Shown in pieces: positions 35,755-48,405 of a stretch of 64,000 nt of DNA. The notes under the pieces are model-generated. The model was not told the DNA's origin. It saw only the letters and a program-made list of their open reading frames with translations, and did no database searches. Source of the DNA: Parietaria judaica (lineage: Eukaryota > Streptophyta > Magnoliopsida > Rosales > Urticaceae); contig OX940860.1 of assembly GCA_954871525.1 (NCBI GenBank), positions 20,740,001 to 20,804,000 on the forward strand, read 5' to 3'. Every line of letters begins with the position of its first letter. Position 1 is the first letter of the stretch. The position numbers and the translations under genes are program-made.

Positions 35755-38335
35755 GTGCACTGAAAAAAAAAAAAAAATCTAACTACCGATTTTTAATCGT
35801 TAAAATATTCATCGATTGTGTGATTAGTTGCTAAACGGATTTTCTAGTTGCGAGACCGATCTTAGATATAGTGTAATTAATATAGTGTTGGATGGACCTG
35901 AATACAATCCAATTTTGTTCATGTGCATATGAAATCAGTGTCTAATAAAGATCGCAAACTGTCTGTGAATTCAGCTTACGAGTATATATCGAAAGCTCAA
36001 CAAGTATAATGATGAAGTTTTCGTAAGGTTTTAAAAACCAACAACGATAAGTAAACTGCAAATCGAGGACTATACTGATGAGATTTTTGTTAAAAAAATC
36101 ATTAAAAATACTACTCAAAATCTAAACAACAAAAAATATTAATGAAAGTATTCCAAGATTGAATTAAAAAATAATGGATTAATAGTCCTTATGTCAAAAC
36201 AGAATTACTACAAACTGCTCACTCGTGAAAAAAAAAGAAAGAAGAATATACCGTGGAATAGGCATATCGTGAATTTCAAAACCTTGCATGGAACTATAAT
36301 GCATACATATGGATATGATACGTAACTCATTATTATATAAACATAGATTAAGCTGTAATTTTTTTTTCTTCCAAACATTAACAGAAAAGAAAAGAAAACA
36401 TTAGGATATTCTAATCTCAAGTTCCGAAACGACTTGTACCTTGATGATACGGCTATTGGGCCACAGACAACTTACGACTCGATTGTCCGTTGTAATTATT
36501 TCGTCGATTGCAGGGCAGTATGTAAATGTACAGAAAACCGTTTATATCCTCAGTTTCACGTTGGCGTGTTTGATCATGTGAACTCTAAAAGTTTTTACAC
36601 AAAAACATTTTGGGAAAAATTTCCTGAAAATCCCGACCGCCGCCTATAATTTTAAAGTTAAAATTTGAAACATTTCGTTGTCTTCCTTCCAAATACTTTT
36701 CAAATGACCGAGAATTAGAATAAAGATCATATTTTGAACCTTTTAAAAGAAATACAATCATCATCTGTACAACTAAAATATGAACATACACAATACACAC
36801 GAATATTATAAGCATACACAATATTTAATGCTTAATCACAAAATACACACGCAAATATACAAATATAAGAAATTTGAACCAATAAACAAAAAAACTTACG
36901 TTTTGAAGACTTAGATGATGAAATTTTGACTAAAAAAACACCATGGTAGAGCGACGAGTCTTGCTCGGAATGCGATTTCCACACAAAAAAATCAACTAAG
37001 GCAAGCAAAATGTTTTCTGACCAACCGCAAACCTAGGAAGAAAAATAGAACAATAAAAAATGAGACTAAGAGAGGAGGAAAAAAGGAAATGAAGAGAACC
37101 AAACGAGAGAATAGGAAGAGATTGGAAAAAAAAAGGGGGGGTAAATTAGCGAAATGTCAAACCGAAGAAATCAAAACAAAATGCGGAAGTTTGGACGACG
37201 ATTTGATGAAAAACGTTATGCAAACACTAGCAGCACCGGCGGAGCCAGTAATGCACGAGTGCATGCATATGCATACACTGAGTTTTTAAATTTTTCACTA
37301 CTACATATATGCTGCAGTTGTGCTTTATTTTATTTATAATTATATAAGTCCTTGTATTGTATGTACATGGTCGTTACATCTTTTCATATTTACTTATTTA
37401 TTTTTGATATGTTTGCAGCATAAAGACCTCATATTTGCATTTTGTTGAAGGTTATTCTCAATGTTTATTTTTGTCGGTATAAAGATTTAATGTTATATTT
37501 TTTTATAACTTTGAGTCCCTATCACTACACTAAAGTAAACGTTAAGATTTTGTACTCAACAATATCGGCGATGCACTCCATGCTCTCGACAGTGTCGATG
37601 AGTTACTTGGCCGTGTCGACAACGTACTCGGCGGTGTCGGCACTCGGGAATTCTCGACGGTTTCGATGACGTATTCGACGATCGGCGATGCACTCAGTGT
37701 TCTCGACAGTGTCAACGATGTATACTCGTGACCGAGTGCGTCGCCGACACCACCAAGTCTGTCACTGACACCGTCGAGATCATCAAGTGCGTCGCCAATA
37801 CCACCGAGTACGTCAAGAAAAATTACTGATAACTTTAGTTTTGTGATGGAGACTCAAAGCTATACAAAAAATAAAATATTACGTCTTTATGCCTGTAAAA
37901 AGAAAGATATAAAATATACTTTCTACGAAGTGTTAATATGAGGTCTTAATGCCGTAATTATCTCTTTATTTTTTTAAAAATTAATTAAATAAATTTTTTT
38001 CTCCGATCATATATCTATCTTGGACTATTGGTTGATAAATTAATTTAAAATATTTAATTAAAATTTGTCTTTTTTTTTTCTTTTATAATCAAATAATTTT
38101 GTTTTACCATTTTTTATCGTAGAATTTTATTTTTTTTGTTAGTTAGTGCTTCACCTAAAGCACAAAGCTGGCTCCGCCACTGACTAGCAGCGACTCAATG
38201 TTTGCATGACGTTCACAAAAATCGTTGTGCAAATCGTCTAAAATGCTCAGTATGTTGCAACCAACTAGTGTTTGCACGACTATTTTTTAGGAACTGTCGG
38301 GCAAACCTCCGTATTTCTCACTTTGAATGAAAGTT
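35755..38335. mobile_element. Possible CACTA-type relic interrupted by a hAT element
   Basis: CACTGAAAAAAAA at about 35758 could be a CACTA terminus, followed by words like ACCGATTTTTAATCG. Near 38205-38310 the words GTTTGCATGACG, GTGCAAATCG and TTTGCACGACTATTTTTTAGG are typical of CACTA subterminal repeats. The right terminus was not found, and no transposase was recognised. Tentative. Confidence 0.3.
37234..38182. mobile_element. Non-autonomous hAT element with perfect 8-bp TSD
   Basis: It starts CACCGGCGGAGCCAG and ends CTGGCTCCGCCACTG. The 8-bp TSD ACTAGCAG is at 37226-37233 and 38183-38190. The centre (about 37557-37830) is a GC-richer block of short repeats around GTGTCGAC/GTCGGC, arranged as two roughly inverted halves. 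The right half read on the plus strand gives a repetitive coding-like string (DTTKSVTDTVEIIKC). There is no transposase. Confidence 0.92.
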
Positions 38336-38747
38336 TTTGACATATAATCATGCAACTTCTGTATTTCTCTTCATACGTTGATATTAAAGAACCGTAATGC
38401 AAAGCTCGTGATGTAATAGTCCTTGATCTAAGTAGTAGGAAGGAAGAGGGCATGTGTCCCCTCCTTCATGAAGATTTCGAAAATAATAACAAATTAACAA
38501 TTACTTTGGGATTAATTTTTGCGGTTTTGCCTAAATTTTCGAAGACGGGAATTAGATTGATGAATTTGTAATGGGTTTTTGCTTTATGCTCAACTAACTT
38601 TACATTACAATTGTAAGTGTATGATTCGATAATACTTGAATTTTGACCTATTTTTTAAAAACTCCCGATAAATTCGAAACTAAAAAAATTCTAATATTTG
38701 TAACCAACGACTCTAATTTATATTAAAAAAAAAACAGACATTAAGAT
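38336..38747. other. AT-rich spacer
   Basis: No gene or repeat boundary recognised. Confidence 0.45.
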
Positions 38748-40347
38748 CAAGGTTCAACTTACCGAATTTGCCGATAAATCGCTTGCCGTTTTGGACGGAT
38801 TTTTTGATAACTTACCGATTAACCGACGAAAAACTTATAATACTGTAGCTTACCGATTACCGACACTTTTCGATGATTATCGAAGGATTATCGACACTTT
38901 ACGATACTTTTCGACGGAAAACTTATAAAATATATTTAAGCTTATATTTGCCCAATTTTAAAATAGTGTGTTAAAAATACCAAAAATAAAAGCATGTCAT
39001 GATAATTATTGATTCTATTCTATTATCTGATAGCATGCCATGATATAAAAAATAATATCATCCACAAACATATATTAATACAATCATACACAAACACATA
39101 TAATTCCATCACATAAACTTAGAAGACTTTTCCCGCAATTATGAGAAAATCCGAATTAAGCTCAAATATGAAAATAAGTTACACCAAAATCTCATATTAT
39201 TATTTAAAAAAATATTTAATCAATGAAAACACCAAAAAATGAATAGATTACCTCACAAATCACAAAAGATAAACTTAGAAGACTTTTGCCGCAATTATCA
39301 GAAAATCCGAATTGAGCTCAAATATGCACACACAAAAAATACCAAAATCACAGATTAATATTTCAATAAATAATTAATGAAATAGAAACATAAAAAAAGA
39401 TTGAATAAATTACTTCAAAAATTAAAAAATATGAATTTCTAGACTTTTTACACAATAAAGTCTTGTAATCTGAAAATTCAAGAGCTCAAAAGCTCAAACA
39501 TTCATATTTCTTAGTAACTATAATATTTTGAACCCTATACAATCAACAAATCATAACAAAATATGTACATTTCTAGTAAATTCCGAAATTCAAAACTTTA
39601 TATACTTTTGCCTAACAAGCATAATAATCCGAATTTAACCTAAATCTAACAAAATAATTATAAATTAAGTCATCAAAACATGTTTTCATAAAAAATATTC
39701 ATAAGAATGCAAAAAAATAAACAAAAGATGATATAGTTCCAATCTTTACTCATTTCTAAACATAAATCTCATAGGAAACTAACTCTTTATATTTGAACTC
39801 ATGAAAGTGAAAACGCCCTAAAAATCGTATAAATGAGTATATATCAAAGAAGAAATAATTGATTCATATAGATTTAACATTATAAGTCATTAATTTACCA
39901 AAAACTACAAAAAAAAATTCCAAGAATTTCGGTTTAAAATGAATAAATCAAAACTTTAAAAACTTATGCCAAGAATCGATTAATCAGTGAAAATATGAGA
40001 ATCTGCCAAAAAATTGGCAACTTACCGGTCTGAAAATCAAGTTTTCGTATAAGATTTGGTCGTCGGCTGTCGAAAAGATCGAAAAGTCTCGGTTTTCCAC
40101 TGGTAAGCTTGAAAATCGTATAAGAGTTGGTCTTCGGCTGTCGAAAAGACCGAAAAGTCTTTAAAAATTAATTTTTTTGACCAAAAAGTACTAGATTTTT
40201 ACACTGAAAATAGTGAAAATTGACTGGTAAAAAAGTTATTGATTTTCGCAATTTTCGCCAAAAAGTTCATAATACGATAACTGGTATGACCGAATATTTA
40301 CTGATAACTACCGGCAAGACCGAAAATCGACGAAAAGTCAAACTTAG
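38748..40347. mobile_element. Non-autonomous hAT-like element, CAAGGTTC family
   Basis: It starts CAAGGTTCAACTTACCG and ends near AAGTCAAACTTAG, an imperfect inverted terminus. It is a longer copy of the element in intron 1 of SDR gene 2 (5546-6579), colinear at both ends. An internal duplication of about 100 bp occurs around 40040 and 40110 (words TCGTATAAG and GGTCGTCGGCTGTCGAAAAG). The TSD is not clear. Confidence 0.6.
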
Positions 40348-40573
40348 CTCTCTTTCTTATCGGTTTTGATGTTTATCTTTGATGGAACACATTATTGTGT
40401 CATTGAAGATATCAATACAAAAAATCTGTTAAAAAAATCTCTGTCGAGTAAGACTGAGAGAGTGGCCCTCAAACTCCTTAACATCTTATCAAACACAGCA
40501 CATGTCCATATTCATGATTATCTCCCTCAGTGGCCCACTTAATTCTATTTTTTATTTATTTCTTGCTTGATAT

Positions 40574-41115
40574 TAGGGGTGAACAAACGGGTATTCGGTG
40601 CGGTTTTTGACAAATAATAGACCGAATACCCTATTTTTAAAGATGAAAACCGCATTTACCGTATAATCGGTATTCGGTGTTCGGTTGCGGTATTATCGGT
40701 TTTTTGCCCACATTTACCTCTTTTAAATTAATATCCACATCTCTATAAATTGACTACTAGTATTACACATAAACATACTACTAAAAGTTAATATTATAAA
40801 TTATTACACATAAACGGATTACTAAATACTAATATTACACCAAGATATTTGATAAGAAAATCTTTTTGATGTGTTGATAGGTATGGTAATTAGAATATAA
40901 TAAATACAATATTAGATCTAGTTAAAGCGGTAAAACCGGGTAAGCGGTTGCGGTTTTCACATTAAAACCGAAAACCCCGTTTAAACCTAATTCGGTATTC
41001 GGTTTTTTTCTCGGTATATTCGGTTTTAACCGCTTTAATAGAGGTTGCGGTTTAATCGGTATCAGTTTGATCGGTTTTCGGTTAAAAATTCGGTTTACGG
41101 TTTTGTTCACCCTTA
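40574..41115. mobile_element. hAT-like element, 'GGTATTCGGTGCGGTTTT' family
   Basis: It starts TAGGGGTGAACAAAC and ends TTTTGTTCACCCTTA, a good terminal inverted repeat. Flanks CTTGATAT (40566-40573) and CTTTATAT (41116-41123) match at 7 of 8. The interior has many CGGTATTCGGT words in both orientations, like 17373-17925. An (AT)n tract follows (41118-41155). Confidence 0.8.
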
Positions 41116-41118
41116 CTT

Positions 41119-41149
<31 letters not shown>

Positions 41150-41290
41150 ATATATTCAAAATGTTATTGAGTCATTTATTACTTATATAACTTCAGGGAA
41201 AATGTTTAACGTTTTACATTGTACAATAATGTATTGTAACTTTCTTACAATTTACTCGCATGACTATGAGCTCATAAATAATATTAATGG

Positions 41291-41762
41291 GGCTCTATAG
41301 CCATATAGCCAAACTAGAAAAACTATTTTACAAAATAGCCAAGCTTTTGATTAATATTGCCAAATAGCCAGTCAATCATATTAATAAATCACGAAAGACC
41401 GTATTACCCTTGTATTAACGTGTATCAACTATATTAACGTGTATTAACTGAGTTAATTTGTTTAAAAATAAAATACTGAGTTAATTTGTTTAAAAATAAA
41501 ATAATTTTTGTTAAAATTTTAATCACGATTTTTTATTTTTAAACAAATTAACTCAGTTAATACACGTTAATATAGATTTTCTGTAAACATTCTTATTTTT
41601 AAGAAAAATTAACTTTGTTAATACACGTTAATATGTTAAAAGGGTATTATAGGTATAAAATATGTTATTAAATAACCACCTCATCAATTTAGCTATTTTA
41701 CAAAGAAAAAAGAAAAGTTGACTATTTGGCTAATCAAACGTTTAGTTTAGCTATTAAGAGCC
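41291..41762. repeat. Foldback element
   Basis: The outer arms GGCTCTATAGCC... and ...AGCTATTAAGAGCC are inverted. A longer inner inverted repeat pairs 41437-41500 with 41530-41575 (TTAACTGAGTTAATTTG versus CAAATTAACTCAGTTAA). The TSD is not evident. Confidence 0.6.
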
Positions 41763-42841
41763 ATCTTATATCTCAAAGGAAAGATACGAATCAAGAGCGA
41801 GCATCATTATGTGTAGAGACAAAAGATGTAACTAGCAACGTGGACTTCTCTTGAATCATTGACAGAAATCATTGACAGAAAGGTCTTGAACTTGTATTAT
41901 GACGACGATATTTTATTTAAACTAATTCGCGATATTGAATTTCCGATGAAATGTATATTTTTCGTGGATGTAAATGGAGTAAAAATTGTACTTTTCTTGA
42001 TGAGCTACAAATGATGTTCACTCATTAAAAATCTATAAATTTAATTTGTATTTATCTTCTCTTTTGCCAATGCAGAAAGCAGACGAGCTTGTAATTTTAT
42101 AAAAAATATATTTTCGATAAAAAAAAAAAAGGCTTAGAATAGATAGAAGTGAAATCATGTTTGACGGCGTGCCCCTTTACATATTGTAAACTTAACCAAT
42201 AATATCAAGTGTAAGAATACAATATATCTAGTAATACGAAAATGTATTGTAACCTTAATCAATAGTGTCACTCATTAAGCAATATTTAACCCTTTTTTGT
42301 GTTTTTGCAAGAGTACATCATGTACTGTTTAAAATGTAAATTACATTTAAATCTTCGCACCAAAAATATATTCTTTGAGAGATTAAAATTTTACACTTTG
42401 AAAATATTAAAAATAATATATTCCTCAATAAAAGTAAAATATATCACCCGGTGTTTTCACCAAATTTATTGGTTTTTTTTTTCCGCAAATTTTCTTTTTA
42501 TAAAGAAAAGGCAAATCATACCTTATATCAGTAAACTAACAACAAAAAAATCGAGTTTGAATAATGGCCATTTTCAAGTGATGATTAGGCAGATTGAAGT
42601 AATATATAGGATACAGTTTAGAGATTAAAAGAAAAAGAGAGAATATGAGCGCATGTAACGTAAAATGTTCATTCATTTTGAAAGGAGGAAGAGGGTTAAA
42701 AGTGTCCATGGAAAAGCTCTCTCTACCTATTCCAACACTCAAAAAGAAAGACATCACCATTTCAACACAGCAAAAAGAAAAAATGTCGAGGCACAAGCAA
42801 GAGAGGACTGCAAAAATCAAGAACAAAACAAGCTTCGGCGA
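41763..42841. other. Intergenic DNA, 3' flank of SMO2
   Basis: No gene recognised. The part from about 42640 to 42841 probably holds the 3' UTR of the minus-strand SMO2 gene. Confidence 0.45.
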
Positions 42842-45745
42842 TTACTTCTGCTTGACGGGTTCTTCATTCCCGGCTTGTTTCAGCTCTTTCAGCTTTCTGT
42901 AACCCTTGTCTGTCCCAAATATCCTGAGAAGGGTATGATCGTAACGAAACATTGCTTAGGAAATAGCGCGTATATAGAGAAACCTAATGACGAGACTTGA
43001 TCGAGAGCTTACCAATCCATGTAAGTAAAGGTCGACGAGTAGTTGCCGGACTTGGTGTAAAGAAGTCGGTGATGATAGTCATGGAAATCGGCACTGCCAA
43101 AAGCAACGGAGAAATGTATATATATATTTTAGAATTTACTGATATACCATATATAGAATTGTCTCTTGAACTTAAGTTTTGACAACAATTCCGTATATAC
43201 TAGCAAAAATTACCACATTGCCCACACACGTTAAAAATAACTTTGCGAGTATCTTTTTCTTTACATGTGTAGGAGAAATGTGCTATATTTTCAAAGTACA
43301 AGGTTTTTTACTGCTAAAACTTTTAAGAGCAAACTGCACTAACATGCAAATTTCAAGGGCATTACTGTCAGTTACTTTATACGATACAAAAGACCAAATA
43401 CATTACTATTATAATACCAAATACATTCATATGCAGACAGTATGCACGCTTACCCGCCATAGAGAGGAATGAAGTTTGAGAGGCTCCAAGGAAAATGGTA
43501 ACCGCAATGCGCCTCCACTGTCTCGAGAACTCGAAGAACCATCCATAACCAGAGGGTTATCAGATGGGGCCCGGTGATGGCAGGACCCACAATAGTCGCA
43601 AAACCAAGGAACAATATCTCGGCGGGGTGAGCGTATTCAGAAGTCAGTCCAAATGGTGTGGCATATCTGAAAAAGTTTCAATACACGAATATAATATAAT
43701 CCATACAATCACTTAACAGTTACAACAAAAAAAGCTCGTTAAACCTGTCTTATCAAAGTTAACTTAGATTAGATAAACAAGGTACGGGTAACAGTCTTTT
43801 TATTCTTGTTTTTATGTGCTTCTTTTTAATTTGTTGGTTTTGATACAAGAAAATAGAGATAGTTAATTGTCTAATATCCGCAATATTTCAAGTGCCGTTA
43901 TGTTATTATGGTAATTTACCGTTGTAAATGAGGATTATATTTAGTAATCGAGAGAGTATCACGAGACGAGTGACTACTGAGTACTGACTATCGAGAAATA
44001 AAACAAAAAACTACTTTCACTTACTCATGGTGAACGCTATGCACATGTTTATACAGCCATTTTGAGTGAAGAACCCTGTGTCCCCAGTAGAATATAAAGT
44101 CCTCAAGGATGAAGTAGAATATTATTTGCGTCGAAATTACTTTCCTGCAAAACAGCGGTTTGACACTACTAAATATTGCTGAACAAAGACGTCAAATTTA
44201 TTGAGATTTGATGTAGTTATATAGGATTGTCCAACAATGCATCACATGATTGGAAGAAGAAAAAAGATGCTTTAGCACATAAAGAACCTGAAAATACCAG
44301 GACGGCAGTGGAAGACTGCTTCTCATGCCCATGTACGTGAAAACGGGATAGGACAGAATCATCACCGGAAGGTTGACCCCGAAATGATACAGCACAAGGC
44401 GAATTATGCATTTCTCCTGAGCCGAGGGGCTGTTATTCTTTGTCTGTTCAAAATACAAGATACATATTAATGGTATTTCTGACACGGGAAACAATATGGA
44501 TTACGGAGATAAGCACTTATTTAATTACTCGTTCAGAAAGAAGAAGAAAAAAAAGTATCATTTCAAACACATGAGTAATGATAGAGAATAACAGGAAATG
44601 TTTTGCAAGTTTTTTGACTGACTCCAATCCACATAATTAACTCATGATTATGGTGACGGAAAACGGTTTTTTAAAGATTTGGAGAAGAATAGAACAAGAT
44701 AATTATGTAATTTAACACCTGCAGCAAGAAAAATAAGTATTACAAAGAGAGACGTTTATTCCGGCAGGAAATAAGAAACCATTGAAAAGAGTCAGTATTG
44801 GAAAAGGTAAAAAATCTGTAAAATAAATGGAAAATATATGCGCTTCACTAATGAATAATTCACGGAATCGGCGTCTAAAATTTCTAAGTGAAAAAGATCA
44901 AACCTGAATCTTGTACTTGCTGAAGAATCCCGCTCTCTCGAGATATATAAAGGGCAGTCCAGATAAGAAGAAAACGCTCTCGTGGAGAAAGAAGCTCCCC
45001 AGACATGCCAGTTGAAAGTCACTGAAATTTGTTATGAGATACTGCAGATATTCAGATATAACATTGGTCAGAACTCAGTTTTAAATGTGAAAACGCCGAC
45101 GAATATCCCCGAAAAACTGCGATCAAACACTTAAAAAGCACCGAGATAATCAATCCAAATCGAATATTATCCTTTTCACAAAGCATACCGGTCGGAACTT
45201 AGAACTAAATTTGAAAATGCCGGTGAAAATTCTCTCAACAAAAAAAAAACTCCAATCACGACGACTCATGTCGTGAATTCAAAAACATAAAAAAAAAAAA
45301 AAACACTAAAAAAATCAAATTGAATATTATTAGATACTCAAACATCATCACCTAAAACAAATCTCATCCTCTGCACATTGGAATCAGATTCTCCAGTAGT
45401 GAGATCTAGAGCAAAAAAGATGACCAAATTCATAGTAAAAATCCACTTCAAAAGCACATAATTCCAATCCAAAACCATGTTCTTGACTAAACATTCCCAT
45501 AAAAATAATTATAAAATATGAAAAAATAAATTACCCACACAAGATTCGATAATCATACATTTCATAACAAACCACACGAGATTCGTATCTTCTCCTACAA
45601 TGCTATCCACATGCAAGCAATGCGAAGAGAGAGCTCAAAGCCAAGCAACCAGATCAAGAGCCATTATCGACTCGAACAAGAAGACGAAAAAGAGGGAAGA
45701 GTGAAGCAGCCATACCCGCCATCCAGATTCGACGATCGACGCCAT
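42842..45745 (-). CDS. SMO2: Sterol 4-alpha-methyl oxidase 2 (methylsterol monooxygenase 2)
   Basis: Seven exons on the minus strand: 45745-45716, 45041-44904, 44443-44298, 44144-44025, 43666-43454, 43093-43013 and 42923-42842, giving 269 residues, the family's usual length. The ER membrane di-iron enzyme removes the C4 methyl group of 4-monomethyl sterols in phytosterol synthesis, acting with a C3 dehydrogenase/C4 decarboxylase and a 3-ketoreductase. Histidine clusters are complete: HRVLH (127-131), HSVHH (140-144) and HDYHH (220-224). Family signature words VESGW, IQTKNN, YATPFGLTSEYAHP and DKGYRKLK are present. Hydrophobic stretches in exons 2, 3 and 5 fit several membrane spans. The SMO2 versus SMO1 call rests on these words from memory of the family. 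All introns are GT-AG and phases are consistent, so the gene looks intact. The start is the first ATG of exon 1. Confidence 0.94.
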
Positions 45746-46239
45746 GAAAGCGGAATTCGGTGACTCTGGAGAGAGAAGGCAATGCGTTAGACTCTAGAGA
45801 GAGAGAGAGAGAGTGAAGCATATGTAATGCCACAAACAAACCAACCCCACGAGGGGAAGAGTGAGAGACAGTCTGTCGTCGTCTAAAGGGAATCTGCGCT
45901 TTTTATTTATTTTATTTATAAATTTAGAAATTTTTTTTTCGTTTATGGGATTATGACCATAGAATATACAAACAGTAAATATACATTATCGAAGCTCTAC
46001 TTAATCTTGTATTACAAATTGTGATGCATTCATTATCGAAGCTCGAATGGAGTAGACTTACAGGAGCTTGAAGGCCACTGCGATTAGCGAGCAGAGCAGA
46101 GCAAGGCAGAGCGCGTGAGCCGGACTCGCCGGAGACTACGAGGTTTGGGAAACGAGAGTGACCCCAAATGATGACAATAGATTTTGATTTAACAGAATAG
46201 ATTTAACTTATGAGTATGTATATAGACGGAGGTTTTATA
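45746..46239 (-). promoter_or_regulatory. Upstream region of SMO2
   Basis: A (GA)n/(CT)n tract at about 45797-45813 lies some 50-70 bp upstream of the start, as often seen in plant 5' UTRs. No strong TATA box seen. Nothing else recognised up to 46239. Confidence 0.4.
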
Positions 46240-46248
46240 AAATTATAA

Positions 46249-46537
46249 AAGTTGATTGCGACCAAAGTATCTAACTTTTTGCCTGATAGGTTGTCAACCT
46301 CAATAAATATAGGCGAAAGTACCTAACCGCTGCACTTTTATTGCCGACCAACTAACATCGTTAGACACCTGCCTACGCCACATGGGACAGCCTAACGGCC
46401 ACGTAGGCAGGTGTCTAAGGGCGTTAGTTGGTCAGCAACAAAAGTGAGACGTTAAGTACTTTCGCCTACATTGATTGAGGTTGGGTACCTATCAGAGAAT
46501 ATGGTCATAGGCTGGGTATTTTCATCGTAATTAACCC
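46249..46537. mobile_element. MULE-type MITE with 9-bp TSD
   Basis: It starts AAGTTGATTGCGACCAAAG and ends TTTTCATCGTAATTAACCC. The TSD AAATTATAA is at 46240-46248 and 46538-46546. The centre pairs CACCTGCCTACG with CGTAGGCAGGTG. Length 289 bp. Confidence 0.82.
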
Positions 46538-46546
46538 AAATTATAA

Positions 46547-48405
46547 AGATTTGATTCTCATTGTATCGATTTCGTTTTACGGATATACTGCAAACAGTAA
46601 AACCTCTATAATTAAACGGTTGGGATTGGGGAATCTATTATATTATCGAGGTTATTAATTTATCTAGGTAAAATTTAATCATGTTAGTTAGAGTCGGGAC
46701 TATACAAAAGTATTATTATATCGAGTTTATTAATTTATCGAGTACTAATTTAACGAGGTTCGACTTTAGATTATAAGAAATTCATATATGAAGGGATTTT
46801 AAAAAAATTATGCTGTAAAAAAAAAAGTACGAGATTTATTTTAAAAATCAAATTCGAGTTAGTAGGTCTGGTTACATGTGTCCCTGGACCGAGGAGTCGC
46901 GCCTTCGCACATCCGTCCAAGCCACCTCGGACTAAACTCCTCCTCCGCGCGCACCGAAGGAAACATATGCCTCATGCTTCAACCGACAAGAAATGAGCCG
47001 GACATCTTCGTTTAGGCGTGCGCGGCTCTCTCTTCCCAGGATGGTAGAGATCACCTCACTATCGTTTGGCTTAGGGTCGTCTAACCATGCTAGTAGGTCT
47101 GGTTACATGTGTCCCCTCGTGCTGCTACGACTTTGGCATCGCCTATAAAGAGCTCTGAAGTCCCCACAAGAATGTGGTTTGACCTCGGGCCGAAGATCAG
47201 AGCCGGCCCTGAGTTTGTCGGGACCCTAGGCGAAAACTGATTTTGGGGCCCCTATTGTAATCGTAAACAAGAACACGATTTCCCTATGCTCTCAAACAAG
47301 CCCTAAGTCAAAACCAAGCTCTCCCTAACTCACAATACGAGGCCTTTGGTAGAGAGGAAAAAGAACATTTAAAAAAGAGTGATAGGGGGCTTTATAAGGA
47401 TTCGGCCGACTAGACACCTCTTGTGCATGCAAGAAATCCTCCTGTGATAGAGCCTGGGACACCTCTTGTGCATGCAAGAAATCCTCCTGTGATAGAGCCT
47501 CCCAGCATTTGTAGCTCGAGCTCATCAGTCTCTAGGATTTTTACTTTTCTTAGTCAATGACTCGACTCTCACTTGGGACTTCCGGGAACGTTTACTATGT
47601 TTATTCTTTGTTTGTAACATTTGCAAAAAGTCATATTGAAAAACCCCTAGAGTAGACACTTTGGTAATGAGCCGAACCACGTAAAACTCTTGTGTGTTTA
47701 TCCGAGACGAAAAATCGAATCAATAGGTCCTTCTATCAAAATATAACATAAATTATCTCTATGCCTTCAAATTCGATATTTGACAAAGAAAACCCCATAT
47801 TTTCTTAATTTTTCGTTTCCGCGTCAATTTCTCATAATCCGTCAAAATCTCTCCAAAAGTCTATCTTGAGTAAGAAATTTATTTATTTATACTTAAAATC
47901 CATGATCATATTTTTAAATTTGAGTAAAATTTATTTTTTACAAAAATTCCATCGATTTTGTGATATATTCATAGAATCAAATCGACCGATAACTGTTTTT
48001 AAATTGGTGTTAAACAGTTTCCGGTAAACAAATTTTAAAACATTGATACCAATAACACTTAATTTCTTAAGTTTGCTTAGCTTCACAACGGTCTGGCCTC
48101 CGGTGATGTTTTAGCTTTGAATTTGAGTTAGCAAAAAAAGTTTTGATTATTATCTCGCTTTAGTGTAAAAGAACTGTTCGAACTTCTATTGCATGATAGA
48201 AATATAAAATAATACTAAAATATGGTGGCCATTACGGGCGCACATGAAAGTATAAACAAACAAAAAATTTGAAATATAAATTAGATTGACACCCAAAATC
48301 TTGAACAGTTCACTCATTTAACTCTTAATTCTCAGCAGAAAGTGAAAACAATATAAACCAGCCAAAAAGAAAGTACACTATCGAGATCGCCGGAGAAAGC
48401 ATGTC
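46547..48405. other. Intergenic DNA with several TE fragments
   Basis: A 25-bp direct repeat (TAGTAGGTCTGGTTACATGT and onward) lies at 46860-46884 and 47091-47115, bracketing about 200 bp of unidentified GC-richer DNA. CAGAGCCGGCCCTGAG at 47198 starts a hAT fragment that matches the first ~70 bp of 62579-62824. A 45-bp unit is duplicated at 47413-47502. GAACCACGTAAAACTCTTGTG at about 47674 is typical of the 3' part of Copia LTRs. No intact gene. Confidence 0.5.
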
